Below, piece by piece: positions 8,890 through 16,860 of a DNA stretch of 64,000 bases. Made by a program: the position numbers and the translations under genes. The DNA is taken from positions 3,162,001 to 3,226,000 of the forward strand of contig NZ_CP140152.1 in the NCBI RefSeq assembly GCF_034479515.1. Reading direction: 5' to 3'. The stretch is from Duganella zoogloeoides. GTDB taxonomy: Bacteria; Pseudomonadota; Gammaproteobacteria; Burkholderiales; Burkholderiaceae_D. Each line of letters begins with the position of its first letter. Within the stretch, counting starts at the first letter, position 1. The notes beneath the pieces are model-generated. The model was not told where the DNA came from. It ran no database searches and was given only the letters and a program-made list of their open reading frames with translations.

Positions 8890-10050
8890 TCAGGATGTGC
8901 CGTCCGGGCGATAGATCTGCCCCTGCCCCGAATTCAATCTGGGTGGCATGATCTTCAATGCATGGGCAATGGTCTCGCGCAGCGGTTTTGGACGCAGGTC
9001 ACTGTCGTACGGCGTGCACCGCTGCGGCAAGCCGTCGGCGCGCCGTGCGTCATCCCACTGTTGCAGCCAGCTGACATGGTCCGCCATCCCCCACAGCAGA
9101 AAATCGCGGCAGCGCGGATAGCTGAGTGTCAGGTCCAGGTAATCGCGCGCGATCGCGGCCACGCCGGCGTCGCGCGCAGCGACATCGGCCGGCAACTGGC
9201 GGTCGTTGACGTCGAATTCCGTGATCAGCAGGTCGTATCCCATGTCGGACACCTGGTCGAGAAATTTGCGCCAGTCGCTGCCGGCGGCAGTGGCCGCTGC
9301 CGGCAGCGTATTGCCGATATGGCTTTGCAGCCCGAGCGCGTCGATCGGCGTGCCGCGTGCGCGCAGCGCGGCCAGCAGCGCCAGCACGCCGGCGCGGTGC
9401 TTTTCGCTGCCGGCGCCCGGTCCCATGTAATCGTTGTAGACCAGCTGGGCATTGGGCGCGTACTGGCGCGCCAGCACGAACGCCAGGTCGATCTGTTCCA
9501 GCGCGCCCATCTTCTGGTTCAGCACATTGCCGATCAGCTCACCGGTCTTGGGATCGACCGCCTCGTTGACAACGTCGTAACTGAAGATATTGCGGCCAAA
9601 GTGCGTACATACCGCCTTGATGTGCTCGGTCATCAGGCGTTCGGCCACGCGTGCGGGCGCGGCGCCAAAATCGTACTGGTTGACCCAGTCCGGCAGCCAG
9701 CGCCGCGCTTGCCACAACAAGGTATGGCCGCGCACCAGCAGGCGGCGCTCCCTGGCCCACGCGACCATCTGGTCGGCGGCCGCGAAACGGTGCGGCCCCG
9801 GTTGCGGCTGCAAGGCCGGCCACTTGGTGGCATTTTCGGCAACGATCATGCCGCATTCGCGCGCCAGCAGTTGCTCGTATGCGGAGTCGCCGCCCTCGCT
9901 GCGGCGGCCGACGGCGCAACCGAAGCGCATGCCCTTGCGGGCAGCGATATCTTTCAACGACTCGGACGTGGCGGCGAAGGCCGGGGCGGGCATCAGTACG
10001 GCGCCGGCGGCGCCGCCCAGCATGGTTAATACGGATCTGCGATTCGGCAT
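8890..10050 (-). CDS. GH10 endo-1,4-beta-xylanase, Tat-exported
   Basis: Glycoside hydrolase family 10 enzyme that cuts internal beta-1,4-xylosidic bonds of xylan. Seen: a Tat-type signal (MPNRRSVLTMLGGAAG), the GHTLLW segment of the substrate cleft, the general acid/base Glu in DVVNEAVD (about residue 163) and the nucleophile Glu in LLITEFDVND (about residue 278). The length of 386 residues fits a single catalytic domain with no carbohydrate-binding module. The start is chosen at the ATG preceded by AGGGAGAGCC; the open frame extends 24 codons further upstream without a ribosome site. It is probably released to the periplasm or beyond and supplies xylo-oligosaccharides. Confidence 0.93.
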   Translation of the reverse strand: MPNRRSVLTMLGGAAGAVLMPAPAFAATSESLKDIAARKGMRFGCAVGRRSEGGDSAYEQLLARECGMIVAENATKWPALQPQPGPHRFAAADQMVAWARERRLLVRGHTLLWQARRWLPDWVNQYDFGAAPARVAERLMTEHIKAVCTHFGRNIFSYDVVNEAVDPKTGELIGNVLNQKMGALEQIDLAFVLARQYAPNAQLVYNDYMGPGAGSEKHRAGVLALLAALRARGTPIDALGLQSHIGNTLPAAATAAGSDWRKFLDQVSDMGYDLLITEFDVNDRQLPADVAARDAGVAAIARDYLDLTLSYPRCRDFLLWGMADHVSWLQQWDDARRADGLPQRCTPYDSDLRPKPLRETIAHALKIMPPRLNSGQGQIYRPDGTS

Positions 10051-10181
10051 GGCTCTCCCTGGACGAATCGCCATCTTAATGCAACCGGCGCGCGCTGGAC
10101 AGGGGCACGCCAAATGGCTCACTGGACGCCAGATGGCGCCACGGGTATCCTTGGCCGCACACTATTTTGAAAGGACGGACA

Positions 10182-10508
10182 ATGATCGTCGAATTACGGG
10201 TTTACCACTGCCTGCCGGGCCGCCTGCCCGCCCTGCACGAGCGCTTCCAGAACGTCACGCTGCCCTTGTGGGAAAAGCACGGCATCGAACCGGCTGGCTT
10301 TTTCACCACCCTCGTGGGCCCCAGCAACCAGACCCTGACCTACCTGCTCAAGTGGAACAGCCTGGCCGAGCGCGAAACCAGGTGGAACAGTTTCATGGCC
10401 GACCCCGAGTGGATCGCCAAGCGCGCGGCATCGGAAGCCGATGCACCGATCGTGGGCCATATCGACAACTCCTTCCTCTCCCCTACCCCTTACTCGCCAA
10501 TGCGCTGA
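10182..10508 (+). CDS. NIPSNAP family protein
   Basis: Small protein of 108 residues with the NIPSNAP fold (dimeric alpha/beta barrel): it starts MIVELRVYHCLPGRL, has the LPLWEKHGIEPAGFF segment and ends with the WNSFMADPEWIAKRA helix. Family members are small cytoplasmic proteins of largely unknown function, some in stress or aromatic-compound contexts. The start at ATG 10182 has AAAGGACGGACA upstream. Its stop codon forms part of a hairpin (10502-10523). It is divergent from the xylanase, with 131 bases between the two starts. Confidence 0.85.
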   Translation: MIVELRVYHCLPGRLPALHERFQNVTLPLWEKHGIEPAGFFTTLVGPSNQTLTYLLKWNSLAERETRWNSFMADPEWIAKRAASEADAPIVGHIDNSFLSPTPYSPMR

Positions 10509-10919
10509 ACTCACGCTCAGCGCGCCGGGCGGCCTCCCCGCCGCCGTCGCTTACTCATTGCAATAAACTCGCTTTTACCGGAAGCGCAAGCCGACAGTCG
10601 CGGTTGAAATTCGCGGCGACAAAAAATGAGGACGACCGCGCAATGGCCAGCTCGGCGGCCCGTGCCTTGCCTGCGCCGGTCATCGTGGCGGCTTGCGCAT
10701 GCGCGGCTTTGCCCACACGCCGGGCCGGCGCGTCGCTGCGTGACGTCTTCTGATAGACCGAAAAGCGGCCCTGTGATTTTCCGAATGCAAGTATAATTAC
10801 TTCCGGTAAGTATCATTCCTACCAAGTCTACGCGCGGTCCTGATCCCGACCGCGCGAGTCGTGTCGGCCAAACAATCGCCGAATATCTGTGTCCTTCGGC
10901 ACTACAACGATTGTTTATC
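10509..10919. other. intergenic stretch with a candidate promoter
   Basis: About 410 bases without a convincing gene. It begins with a small hairpin that includes the NIPSNAP stop (7-bp arms 10502-10508 and 10517-10523, no T-run). A TATAAT hexamer at 10792-10797 is a candidate -10 box for the response-regulator gene that follows; the -35 side is poor. The rest shows only high-GC sequence without codon structure. Confidence 0.4.
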
Positions 10920-11399
10920 ATGGCCTCATCCACACAACAACCTTTTGTTCTGGTTATCGACGACAACCCTGAATCGGCAGACCTGATGGTCGAACTGCTG
11001 CAGGCGTGCGGTTACAGCAGCGCGGCGGCATATGGCGGCGCCTCCGGGGTGGAGGCGATCAGGAACTTCAGTCCCGACGTGGTGTTGCTCGACTTGCTGA
11101 TGCCGGAAGTTGACGGCTTCCAGGTCGCCAGCCAGATCAGGAAACCCGATTTTCCGCACAAAACCGTGCTGATCGCTTTCAGCGCGTTGAACGACGCGGC
11201 GACCATCAACCTGGCAATGCGCTCGGGATTCGATTACCACCTGCCCAAGCCGGCCACGATCAAACAGGTCATCACGGTGATCTCCAATGCCCGGTCGCGC
11301 AATCAAGATCCGACGCCGGCATTCGCCAACCGGGGCGAGGGGCCAACCCCGGCGGCCGGCGAGGTGGCGCCGGCATTCACCTACAAGTCGGGATTCTAG
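10920..11399 (+). CDS. single-domain response regulator (REC)
   Basis: Receiver-only response regulator of 159 residues. Seen: the acidic pocket in [10 protein letters not shown], the phospho-acceptor Asp in [13 protein letters not shown], the conserved Thr/Ser switch region (LIAFSALND) and the Lys in YHLPKPATI. There is no output domain after the REC domain; the last 35 residues are Pro/Ala-rich and probably disordered. It may act as a phosphate shuttle for a histidine kinase elsewhere; no kinase gene is adjacent, the nearest in the window being the LOV kinase at 16.9 kb. ATG 10920 is the likely start, although the ribosome site is weak. Confidence 0.85.
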   Translation: MASSTQQPFVLVIDDNPESADLMVELLQACGYSSAAAYGGASGVEAIRNFSPDVVLLDLLMPEVDGFQVASQIRKPDFPHKTVLIAFSALNDAATINLAMRSGFDYHLPKPATIKQVITVISNARSRNQDPTPAFANRGEGPTPAAGEVAPAFTYKSGF

Positions 11400-11479
11400 C
11401 CTCGGGCCATGGACGCCGTGCGCACATCGGATTATCCTGTCAGCTTTACGTAGCGCGTTTACCTGCAAGGAAATCCATC

Positions 11480-12160
11480 ATGATGCTGCATGTCCCCGGC
11501 GTGCTCACGCCGGAGCAAGTCTCCCATATCCGCCAGCGCCTCGACCAGACCGACTGGATCGACGGCCGCGCCTCGGTCGGCGACCAGGGCGCCAAGGTCA
11601 AGCGCAACCGGCAACTACCCGAAGGCTCGCCGCTGGCGCTGGAACTGGGGCAGATCATCGTGGCGGCGCTGGCCAACAATCCGCTGTTCTTTTCGGCCGC
11701 GCTGCCGTACCGCATCCTGCCGCCGCTGTTCAACCGCTATGCCGGCGGCGAACACTACGGCGACCATATCGACGGCGCCATGCGCCGCGTCCCCGGCAGC
11801 GGCCAATGGCTGCGCACCGATGTCTCGTCCACGCTGTTCCTGAGCGATCCCGACGACTACGACGGCGGCGAACTGGTGGTGATTGACGCCTATGGCACCC
11901 ACGAAGTGAAGTTGCCTGCGGGCGACCTGATCCTGTATCCATCCACCAGCGTGCACCACGTGGAGCCGGTCACGCGCGGCGAACGCGTGTGTTCGTTCTT
12001 CTGGAGCCAGAGCATGGTGCGCGACGATGCGCGGCGCGGCATGTTGCTCGAACTCGACCGCAACATCCAGGCGCTGCGCGCGCGGCTCGGCGACTGCCCG
12101 GAACTGGTCTCGCTCACCGGCCATTACCACAACCTGCTGCGCCAGTGGAGCGAAGTCTGA
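11480..12160 (+). CDS. PKHD-type Fe(II)/2-oxoglutarate hydroxylase (PiuC-like)
   Basis: Iron(II)- and 2-oxoglutarate-dependent dioxygenase of the PKHD/PiuC/YbiX type. Seen: the HxD iron ligands in YGDHIDGAM, the distal His in SVHHVEPV with the Arg of RGERV that would bind 2-oxoglutarate, and a family-typical length of 226 residues. The start is ATG 11480 behind AAGGAAATCCATC. In this family the gene is usually next to a siderophore receptor gene, as here, where a receptor lies convergently on the opposite strand. The probable role is modification or processing of a siderophore or its receptor under iron limitation; the substrate is not established. Confidence 0.9.
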   Translation: MMLHVPGVLTPEQVSHIRQRLDQTDWIDGRASVGDQGAKVKRNRQLPEGSPLALELGQIIVAALANNPLFFSAALPYRILPPLFNRYAGGEHYGDHIDGAMRRVPGSGQWLRTDVSSTLFLSDPDDYDGGELVVIDAYGTHEVKLPAGDLILYPSTSVHHVEPVTRGERVCSFFWSQSMVRDDARRGMLLELDRNIQALRARLGDCPELVSLTGHYHNLLRQWSEV

Positions 12161-12164
12161 GTCC

Positions 12165-12192
12165 AAAAAAAACGCCACCCGAAGGTGGCGTT
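12165..12192 (-). terminator. rho-independent terminator of the siderophore receptor gene
   Basis: Nine-bp perfect stem (12171-12179 with 12184-12192) with a CGAA loop, followed on the minus strand by eight Ts (12165-12172, overlapping the stem base). It lies about 80 bases past the receptor stop and may also weakly stop the hydroxylase transcript. Confidence 0.8.
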
Positions 12193-12268
12193 GCGCGCTA
12201 AAAGCTATCGCTCAATATTTGAAGCGTCGTCAGCGAAGCGCTGCGGGCGGCCTTGGCCGCCGCAAAAT

Positions 12269-14395
12269 TTACCAGCGATACGTTGCCGACAGCACCGCGT
12301 TGCGCTTGGCGCCGAACCAGCAGTCACCACGGCTCAGGCAGGTGGCAACGTAGGTCTTGTTGCCCAGGTTGTTGACGTTGAGGGCCACGCGCCAGCTCGG
12401 GCTGTCCCAGGCGAACATGGCGTCCACCAGCGTGACATCAGGCGTGGTGGGCGCGGTGCCGTCGCGGAACGAATTCATGTGGCGCACACCGCCGCCTACC
12501 GACAACCCGGTCACGCCGGCGGCGGCAAAGCTGTACTTGGTCCACAGCGACGTCTGTTGCGACGGAACGCCGTTGAGCTGCTCGTCGAGATCGATGTAGT
12601 TGTAATTGGCGATGACCTCCAGCCCCTTGACGACCTGGCCGCGCGCTTCCAGTTCCACGCCGCGGGCGCTGGTGCTGTCGAGCTGGGCCGACAGTACCGG
12701 GGAGATCGCAACCAGCTGATTTTTTTCCTTCCAGCGATACGCGGCGGCGTTCAGCGACAGGTTGCGGCCGACCGGCTCATACTTGACGCCCGCCTCCCAC
12801 TGCTCGCCGCGCAGCGGCTTGAATACCTGGCCCTGGGTGCTGTTGGCAACCGGGGTGAACGATTCACTGTAGCTGACATACGGCGAGACGCCGCTGTCGG
12901 ACAGGTACATCAGTCCGGCGCGCTTGGTGGTGGCGCTCGACTTCTGGGTATCCGCACCCTCGGTCTCGTTGCGGGCCTTGTCGTGGCGCAGGCCAACCGT
13001 CAGCAACCATTTCGACGTCAGGCTCAGCTGGTCCTGCACATAGAGGCCGGTCTGCTTCTGGGTATTGGCGGCCAGCAGCGACAGGTCGTTGAACGTGAAG
13101 CCGGTATAGACCGGGTTGTAGACGTCGATCGGGGTAGCCGCCGGGTAACCCGCCGAGCCGGTCTGCTTGTAATGCAGGTAGTCCACGCCGAGCAGGAGCT
13201 TGTGCTTGATGGTGCCGGTGACGAGATTGCCTTCCACAGACTGGTCGAGACCGAACACCTTGGTCTGCGCCAGCGAGGCGCCCGCATAGCGGTCCACCAC
13301 GCGCTGGTTGACCGGATCGGCGTTGAAGCCGCCCGGCAACGAGAACGAATCGGCGTACAACGTGCGATAGTCGTTCTTGTTGTACGAGTACCGCATGTTT
13401 TGACGCAATTTCCAGTCGGTGTTCAATGCCGTCTCGAAGGCCCAGCCGATGGTTTTGCGCTTGGTGTCGTAACGGTCGAAACCCGGCTCGCCGATGAAGC
13501 GGTTGGTCGGGATCTTGCCGTTCGGGTTGCTGGTCAACACGCCGGACCATGGGAAGAATTGCGAGGTGGAGCCGGTTTTATCGTCCTGCCACAGCGCTTG
13601 CAGCGTGAGCGTGGTGTCGGCGTTGGGCTTCCACGTCAGCGACGGCGCCACCAGCGCGTGGTCGTCGGGCACGTAATCGACCTGGGTATTGGCGTCGCGC
13701 TTGACCGCTACCAGGCGGTACAGCCACTTGCCGTCCGCGGTCAGCGGGCCGGTGAAGTCGGCCTGCACCTGCTTGCGCTGGTAGCTGCCGTACTGCACGC
13801 CGACTTCATTCTGCGCCACGGCCTGCGGGCGCTTGCTGACCATGTTGACCACGCCGCCGGTACCGCCCTGGCCGTACAGCATGGCGGCCGCGCCGCGCAG
13901 CACTTCGATACGCTCGAGGGTGTACGGATCGGTGCGGGCGGTACTGGTGTAGTAGCTCATCGACTTGCGCACGCCGTCCAGGTATTCGTCGGGCGAGACG
14001 CCGCGCACCAGCATGCCGTCGCTGCGCGAATCGATGCCGTAGGCATCCGAGCGCACGCCGGCCGCGTAGTTGAGCGCGTCCTGCAGGTTGCCGGCGCCCT
14101 GGTCGATGATCTGGTCGCGGGTAACGACGGTAACCGCCTGCGGCGTTTCCGACAGCTTGGTATCGGTCTTGGTGGCGGTGGCGCTGCGCTTGGCCAGGTA
14201 GCCGGCTACTGCACTGGTGGCGGTTTCACCCTGGCCCGTCACCAGCACCTGCGGCAGTACGGCGATGTCGCTATCGGCAGGCGCGGCGGCGCCGGTCTGC
14301 GCCAGCGCGGGCACGGCGACACCCACCGCCAGTTCGGCCAGCAATGCTGCGAGCACCAGACGGCGTGGTTGAAACGGGGTTACACGGTGCGACAT
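12269..14395 (-). CDS. TonB-dependent siderophore receptor
   Basis: Outer-membrane TonB-dependent receptor of 708 residues. Seen: a signal peptide ending near PALAQ, a TonB-box-like segment (LPQVLVTG), a plug domain (SETPQAVTVVTRDQI, LNYAAGVRSDAYG, IEVLRGAAAMLYGQGGTGG), a 22-strand-type barrel and a terminal aromatic (ATYRW). The layout is that of hydroxamate/catecholate siderophore receptors such as Fiu/PiuA, which fits the neighbouring PiuC-like hydroxylase. A Fur-box-like dyad lies 31 bases upstream of the start codon, so iron repression is likely. A strong terminator follows. The ligand is unknown. Confidence 0.93.
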   Translation of the reverse strand: MSHRVTPFQPRRLVLAALLAELAVGVAVPALAQTGAAAPADSDIAVLPQVLVTGQGETATSAVAGYLAKRSATATKTDTKLSETPQAVTVVTRDQIIDQGAGNLQDALNYAAGVRSDAYGIDSRSDGMLVRGVSPDEYLDGVRKSMSYYTSTARTDPYTLERIEVLRGAAAMLYGQGGTGGVVNMVSKRPQAVAQNEVGVQYGSYQRKQVQADFTGPLTADGKWLYRLVAVKRDANTQVDYVPDDHALVAPSLTWKPNADTTLTLQALWQDDKTGSTSQFFPWSGVLTSNPNGKIPTNRFIGEPGFDRYDTKRKTIGWAFETALNTDWKLRQNMRYSYNKNDYRTLYADSFSLPGGFNADPVNQRVVDRYAGASLAQTKVFGLDQSVEGNLVTGTIKHKLLLGVDYLHYKQTGSAGYPAATPIDVYNPVYTGFTFNDLSLLAANTQKQTGLYVQDQLSLTSKWLLTVGLRHDKARNETEGADTQKSSATTKRAGLMYLSDSGVSPYVSYSESFTPVANSTQGQVFKPLRGEQWEAGVKYEPVGRNLSLNAAAYRWKEKNQLVAISPVLSAQLDSTSARGVELEARGQVVKGLEVIANYNYIDLDEQLNGVPSQQTSLWTKYSFAAAGVTGLSVGGGVRHMNSFRDGTAPTTPDVTLVDAMFAWDSPSWRVALNVNNLGNKTYVATCLSRGDCWFGAKRNAVLSATYRW

Positions 14396-14425
14396 GAGGG
14401 ACGTCCTTTATTATTTGAATGATGT

Positions 14426-14446
14426 TGAGAATGATAACTGTTCTCA
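14426..14446 (-). promoter_or_regulatory. Fur-box-like site before the siderophore receptor
   Basis: A 21-bp interrupted palindrome (arms TGAGAA and TTCTCA) around the core ATGATAACTG, in AT-rich sequence 31 bases upstream of the receptor start. It matches the GATAATGAT-type repeats of Fur boxes well. Confidence 0.7.
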
Positions 14447-14500
14447 TTCTACAAAAAGGGAGAGGAATCGGCAAGCGCACACCGTTGCCAGGATGGCGGC

Positions 14501-14519
14501 TATAATGATAATCATTCCT
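14501..14519 (+). promoter_or_regulatory. Fur-box-like site before the second receptor
   Basis: TATAATGATAATCATTCCT matches the classical 19-bp Fur consensus at most positions, including a perfect AATGATAATCATT core. It lies about 60 bases upstream of the receptor start at 14582 and, together with the site at 14426, sits between the two divergent receptor genes. Confidence 0.8.
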
Positions 14520-14581
14520 ATTACCCAGCCTGAACACGTCGGCTCGTTTTCAGGTCACCGCCTTCAATCATTTGTCAAATC

Positions 14582-16762
14582 ATGCACAACTCTACGTTCA
14601 AGATGTCGCCACTGGCTTTTGCCGCCGTTCTGATGACCACCGCTGCCGCGCAAGCCCAGAGCGGCGCGGCCCCGGCTGCCGCCGAGCCTGAAACACTGCA
14701 AACAGTCACCATTACCGCGTCGGCGGACGCCTCCAAGGATGGCCTGTCGAAACAATATGCTGGCGGCCAGGTTGCGCGCGGCGGCCGCATGGGGATATTG
14801 GGCAACGTGGACATGATGAGCGCCCCATTCAACTCCACCAATTACACGTCGCAATTTGTCGCCGACCAGCAAGCTTCCAGCATCGGCGACGTGCTGGCAG
14901 CCGATCCCGGCGTGCGGGTCAGCCGTGGCTTCGGCAACTTCCAGGAGTCGTACGTGATCCATGGCTTCGAGCTGGCCTCGGACGATGTCGGCTACAACGG
15001 CTTGTACGGCATCTTGCCGCGCCAGTATGTCTCGCCGGAATTGCTCGAGCGCGTCGAAGTATTCAAAGGCGCCAGCAGTTTCCTGAACGGCGCTGCGCCC
15101 GGCGGCAGCGGCCTGGGCGGCGCGATCAACCTGGTGCCCAAGCGCGCCGGCAACGCGCCGCTGACCCAGCTCACGGCGGGCATTGCGTCCGGCGGCAACG
15201 GCTACGGCGCGGTTGACATCGGCCGGCGCTTTGGCGAAAACCAGCAGTTCGGCGTGCGCGTGAATGCCGCCAAGCGCAAGGGCGAAACCAGCGTTGACAA
15301 CCAGCGCAGCGAAGTGAGCCTATTTACGGTGGGCCTCGATTACCGCGCCGGCAACCTGCGCGTGTCCGCCGACCTCGGCTACCAGGACTTCGACCTGACC
15401 GCACCACGCCCCAGCGTCACCGTGGGTGGCACGGCGGTACCGGCCGCTCCCGATGCATCGAAGAATTTTGCCCAGCCATGGTCGTTCTCCAAGGAGCGCG
15501 ACACCTTCGGCACCGTCCGCGCCGAATATGACCTCAACCAGAACATCACCGCCTGGGCAGCCTTCGGCGGCCGCGCCGGCGTCGAAAGCAATAGCCTGGC
15601 GAACCTGACATCGTCGTCGGCCGATGGGGCCGCCAGCTTCTACCGCTTCGACAATGCCGGCAAACGCACTACCCGTACCGGTGAAACGGGCGTACGGGGC
15701 AAGCTTGCCACCGGTGCGGTCACGCACACGCTGGTGGCTTCCGCTTCGGGCTTCTGGCTCGATTCGCGCAATGCCTACGGCTTCGGCGGCTTCGGCCTCG
15801 GCAATACCAACCTGAACGCGCCGACGACCACCTACATTCCCACTTCCGCCCTCGCCTACGGCAACGATATCGACGATCCGCGCACCACGCAGAAGTCGAT
15901 TTTGTCGAGCTATGCGATTGCCGACACGCTGGGCTTCAACGGCGACACCGTCCTGGTGACGATCGGCGCGCGTCGCCAGACCATCAAGGACCAGGGCTAC
16001 GCCTATAACACCGGCCTGGCCACCGACACCCACTACGACGAGAGCGCCACGACCCCGGTTGCTGCGGTGGTGTACAAGGTGCGCAGCGACCTGTCGCTGT
16101 ATGCCAACTACAGCGAAGGCCTGGTGCAAGGCGGCATCGTCGGCAGCGATTATTCGAATCGCGGCGCCGTGCTGTCGCCCTATAAAACCAAGCAAAAGGA
16201 AATCGGCGTCAAGTACGATAGCGGCAAGCTGGGCATGACTGCGGCGCTGTACACCGCCGCCAAGCCGATCGGCACCGGCGAGCTGAACGGCGTGTACGCG
16301 CTCGGTGGCGAACAGCGCAACCGGGGCCTGGACCTCAGCGTGTTCGGCGTGCCGACCCAGGGCCTGCGCCTGCTGGGCGGCTTGTCGCTGCTCGATGCCG
16401 AACAGCGTGGCACCGCGTTCTCGGGCAAGGATGCCCTTGGCGCACCGAAGACGCAGCTGAACCTCGGCACCGAATGGGATGTGCCGGGCGCCCCCGGCCT
16501 GGCCCTGACCGCCCGCGCGGTGTACACCTCGAAGCAGTACATCAACCCGGCCAATACGCTGGAAATCGGTGCGTGGACCCGCTTCGACCTCGGTGCGCGC
16601 TACCTCACCCGTATTGCCGACCGCGACGTCACCTTCCGCGCCCGCGTCGACAACGTGGCAGACCGCAACTACTGGGCGTCGGCGGTCACGTCGTTCGACT
16701 CGGGCGCGCTGGTGCTGGCGGCGCCGCGCAGCTTCACGGTGTCGGCCACGGTGGACTTCTAG
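14582..16762 (+). CDS. TonB-dependent siderophore receptor
   Basis: Outer-membrane receptor of 726 residues: signal peptide (cleavage near AAQAQS), TonB box region (LQTVTITA), plug domain (SSIGDVLAADPGVRVSRGFGNF, ELLERVEVFKGASSFLNGAAPGGSG) and a beta barrel ending in aromatic Phe (VSATVDF). It belongs to the ferric-siderophore class rather than the large sugar-receptor class seen later in the window: shorter, and next to a Fur-box-like site. It is divergent from the other receptor, so the pair probably shares iron control. The ligand is unknown. The ribosome site is weak; ATG 14603 is an alternative start seven codons in. Confidence 0.93.
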   Translation: MHNSTFKMSPLAFAAVLMTTAAAQAQSGAAPAAAEPETLQTVTITASADASKDGLSKQYAGGQVARGGRMGILGNVDMMSAPFNSTNYTSQFVADQQASSIGDVLAADPGVRVSRGFGNFQESYVIHGFELASDDVGYNGLYGILPRQYVSPELLERVEVFKGASSFLNGAAPGGSGLGGAINLVPKRAGNAPLTQLTAGIASGGNGYGAVDIGRRFGENQQFGVRVNAAKRKGETSVDNQRSEVSLFTVGLDYRAGNLRVSADLGYQDFDLTAPRPSVTVGGTAVPAAPDASKNFAQPWSFSKERDTFGTVRAEYDLNQNITAWAAFGGRAGVESNSLANLTSSSADGAASFYRFDNAGKRTTRTGETGVRGKLATGAVTHTLVASASGFWLDSRNAYGFGGFGLGNTNLNAPTTTYIPTSALAYGNDIDDPRTTQKSILSSYAIADTLGFNGDTVLVTIGARRQTIKDQGYAYNTGLATDTHYDESATTPVAAVVYKVRSDLSLYANYSEGLVQGGIVGSDYSNRGAVLSPYKTKQKEIGVKYDSGKLGMTAALYTAAKPIGTGELNGVYALGGEQRNRGLDLSVFGVPTQGLRLLGGLSLLDAEQRGTAFSGKDALGAPKTQLNLGTEWDVPGAPGLALTARAVYTSKQYINPANTLEIGAWTRFDLGARYLTRIADRDVTFRARVDNVADRNYWASAVTSFDSGALVLAAPRSFTVSATVDF

Positions 16763-16797
16763 GCTGCGAAGATGCCACCGTGACCTGGCCGGATCGA

Positions 16798-16820
16798 GGG
16801 CCGTGATCGCATCGCGGCCC
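16798..16820. terminator. hairpin between convergent receptor and kinase genes
   Basis: GGGCCG pairs with CGGCCC, with an inner GAT/ATC pairing, in the 98 bases between two convergent genes. There is no T-run, so it is only a candidate bidirectional terminator. Confidence 0.4.
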
Positions 16821-16860
16821 GTCCTGCCGCCCGCGTCGTTTCGCGGTTTACCCTGCGCAA

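Noticed and set aside
12246..12261. GGCGGCC/GGCCGCC hairpin just after the siderophore receptor stop
   Set aside because: A perfect but short GC stem without a T-run; the better terminator lies at 12165-12192.
12185..14422. A 745-codon plus-strand frame opposite the siderophore receptor
   Set aside because: Shadow frame; it also reads through the receptor's terminator hairpin and Fur-type promoter region.
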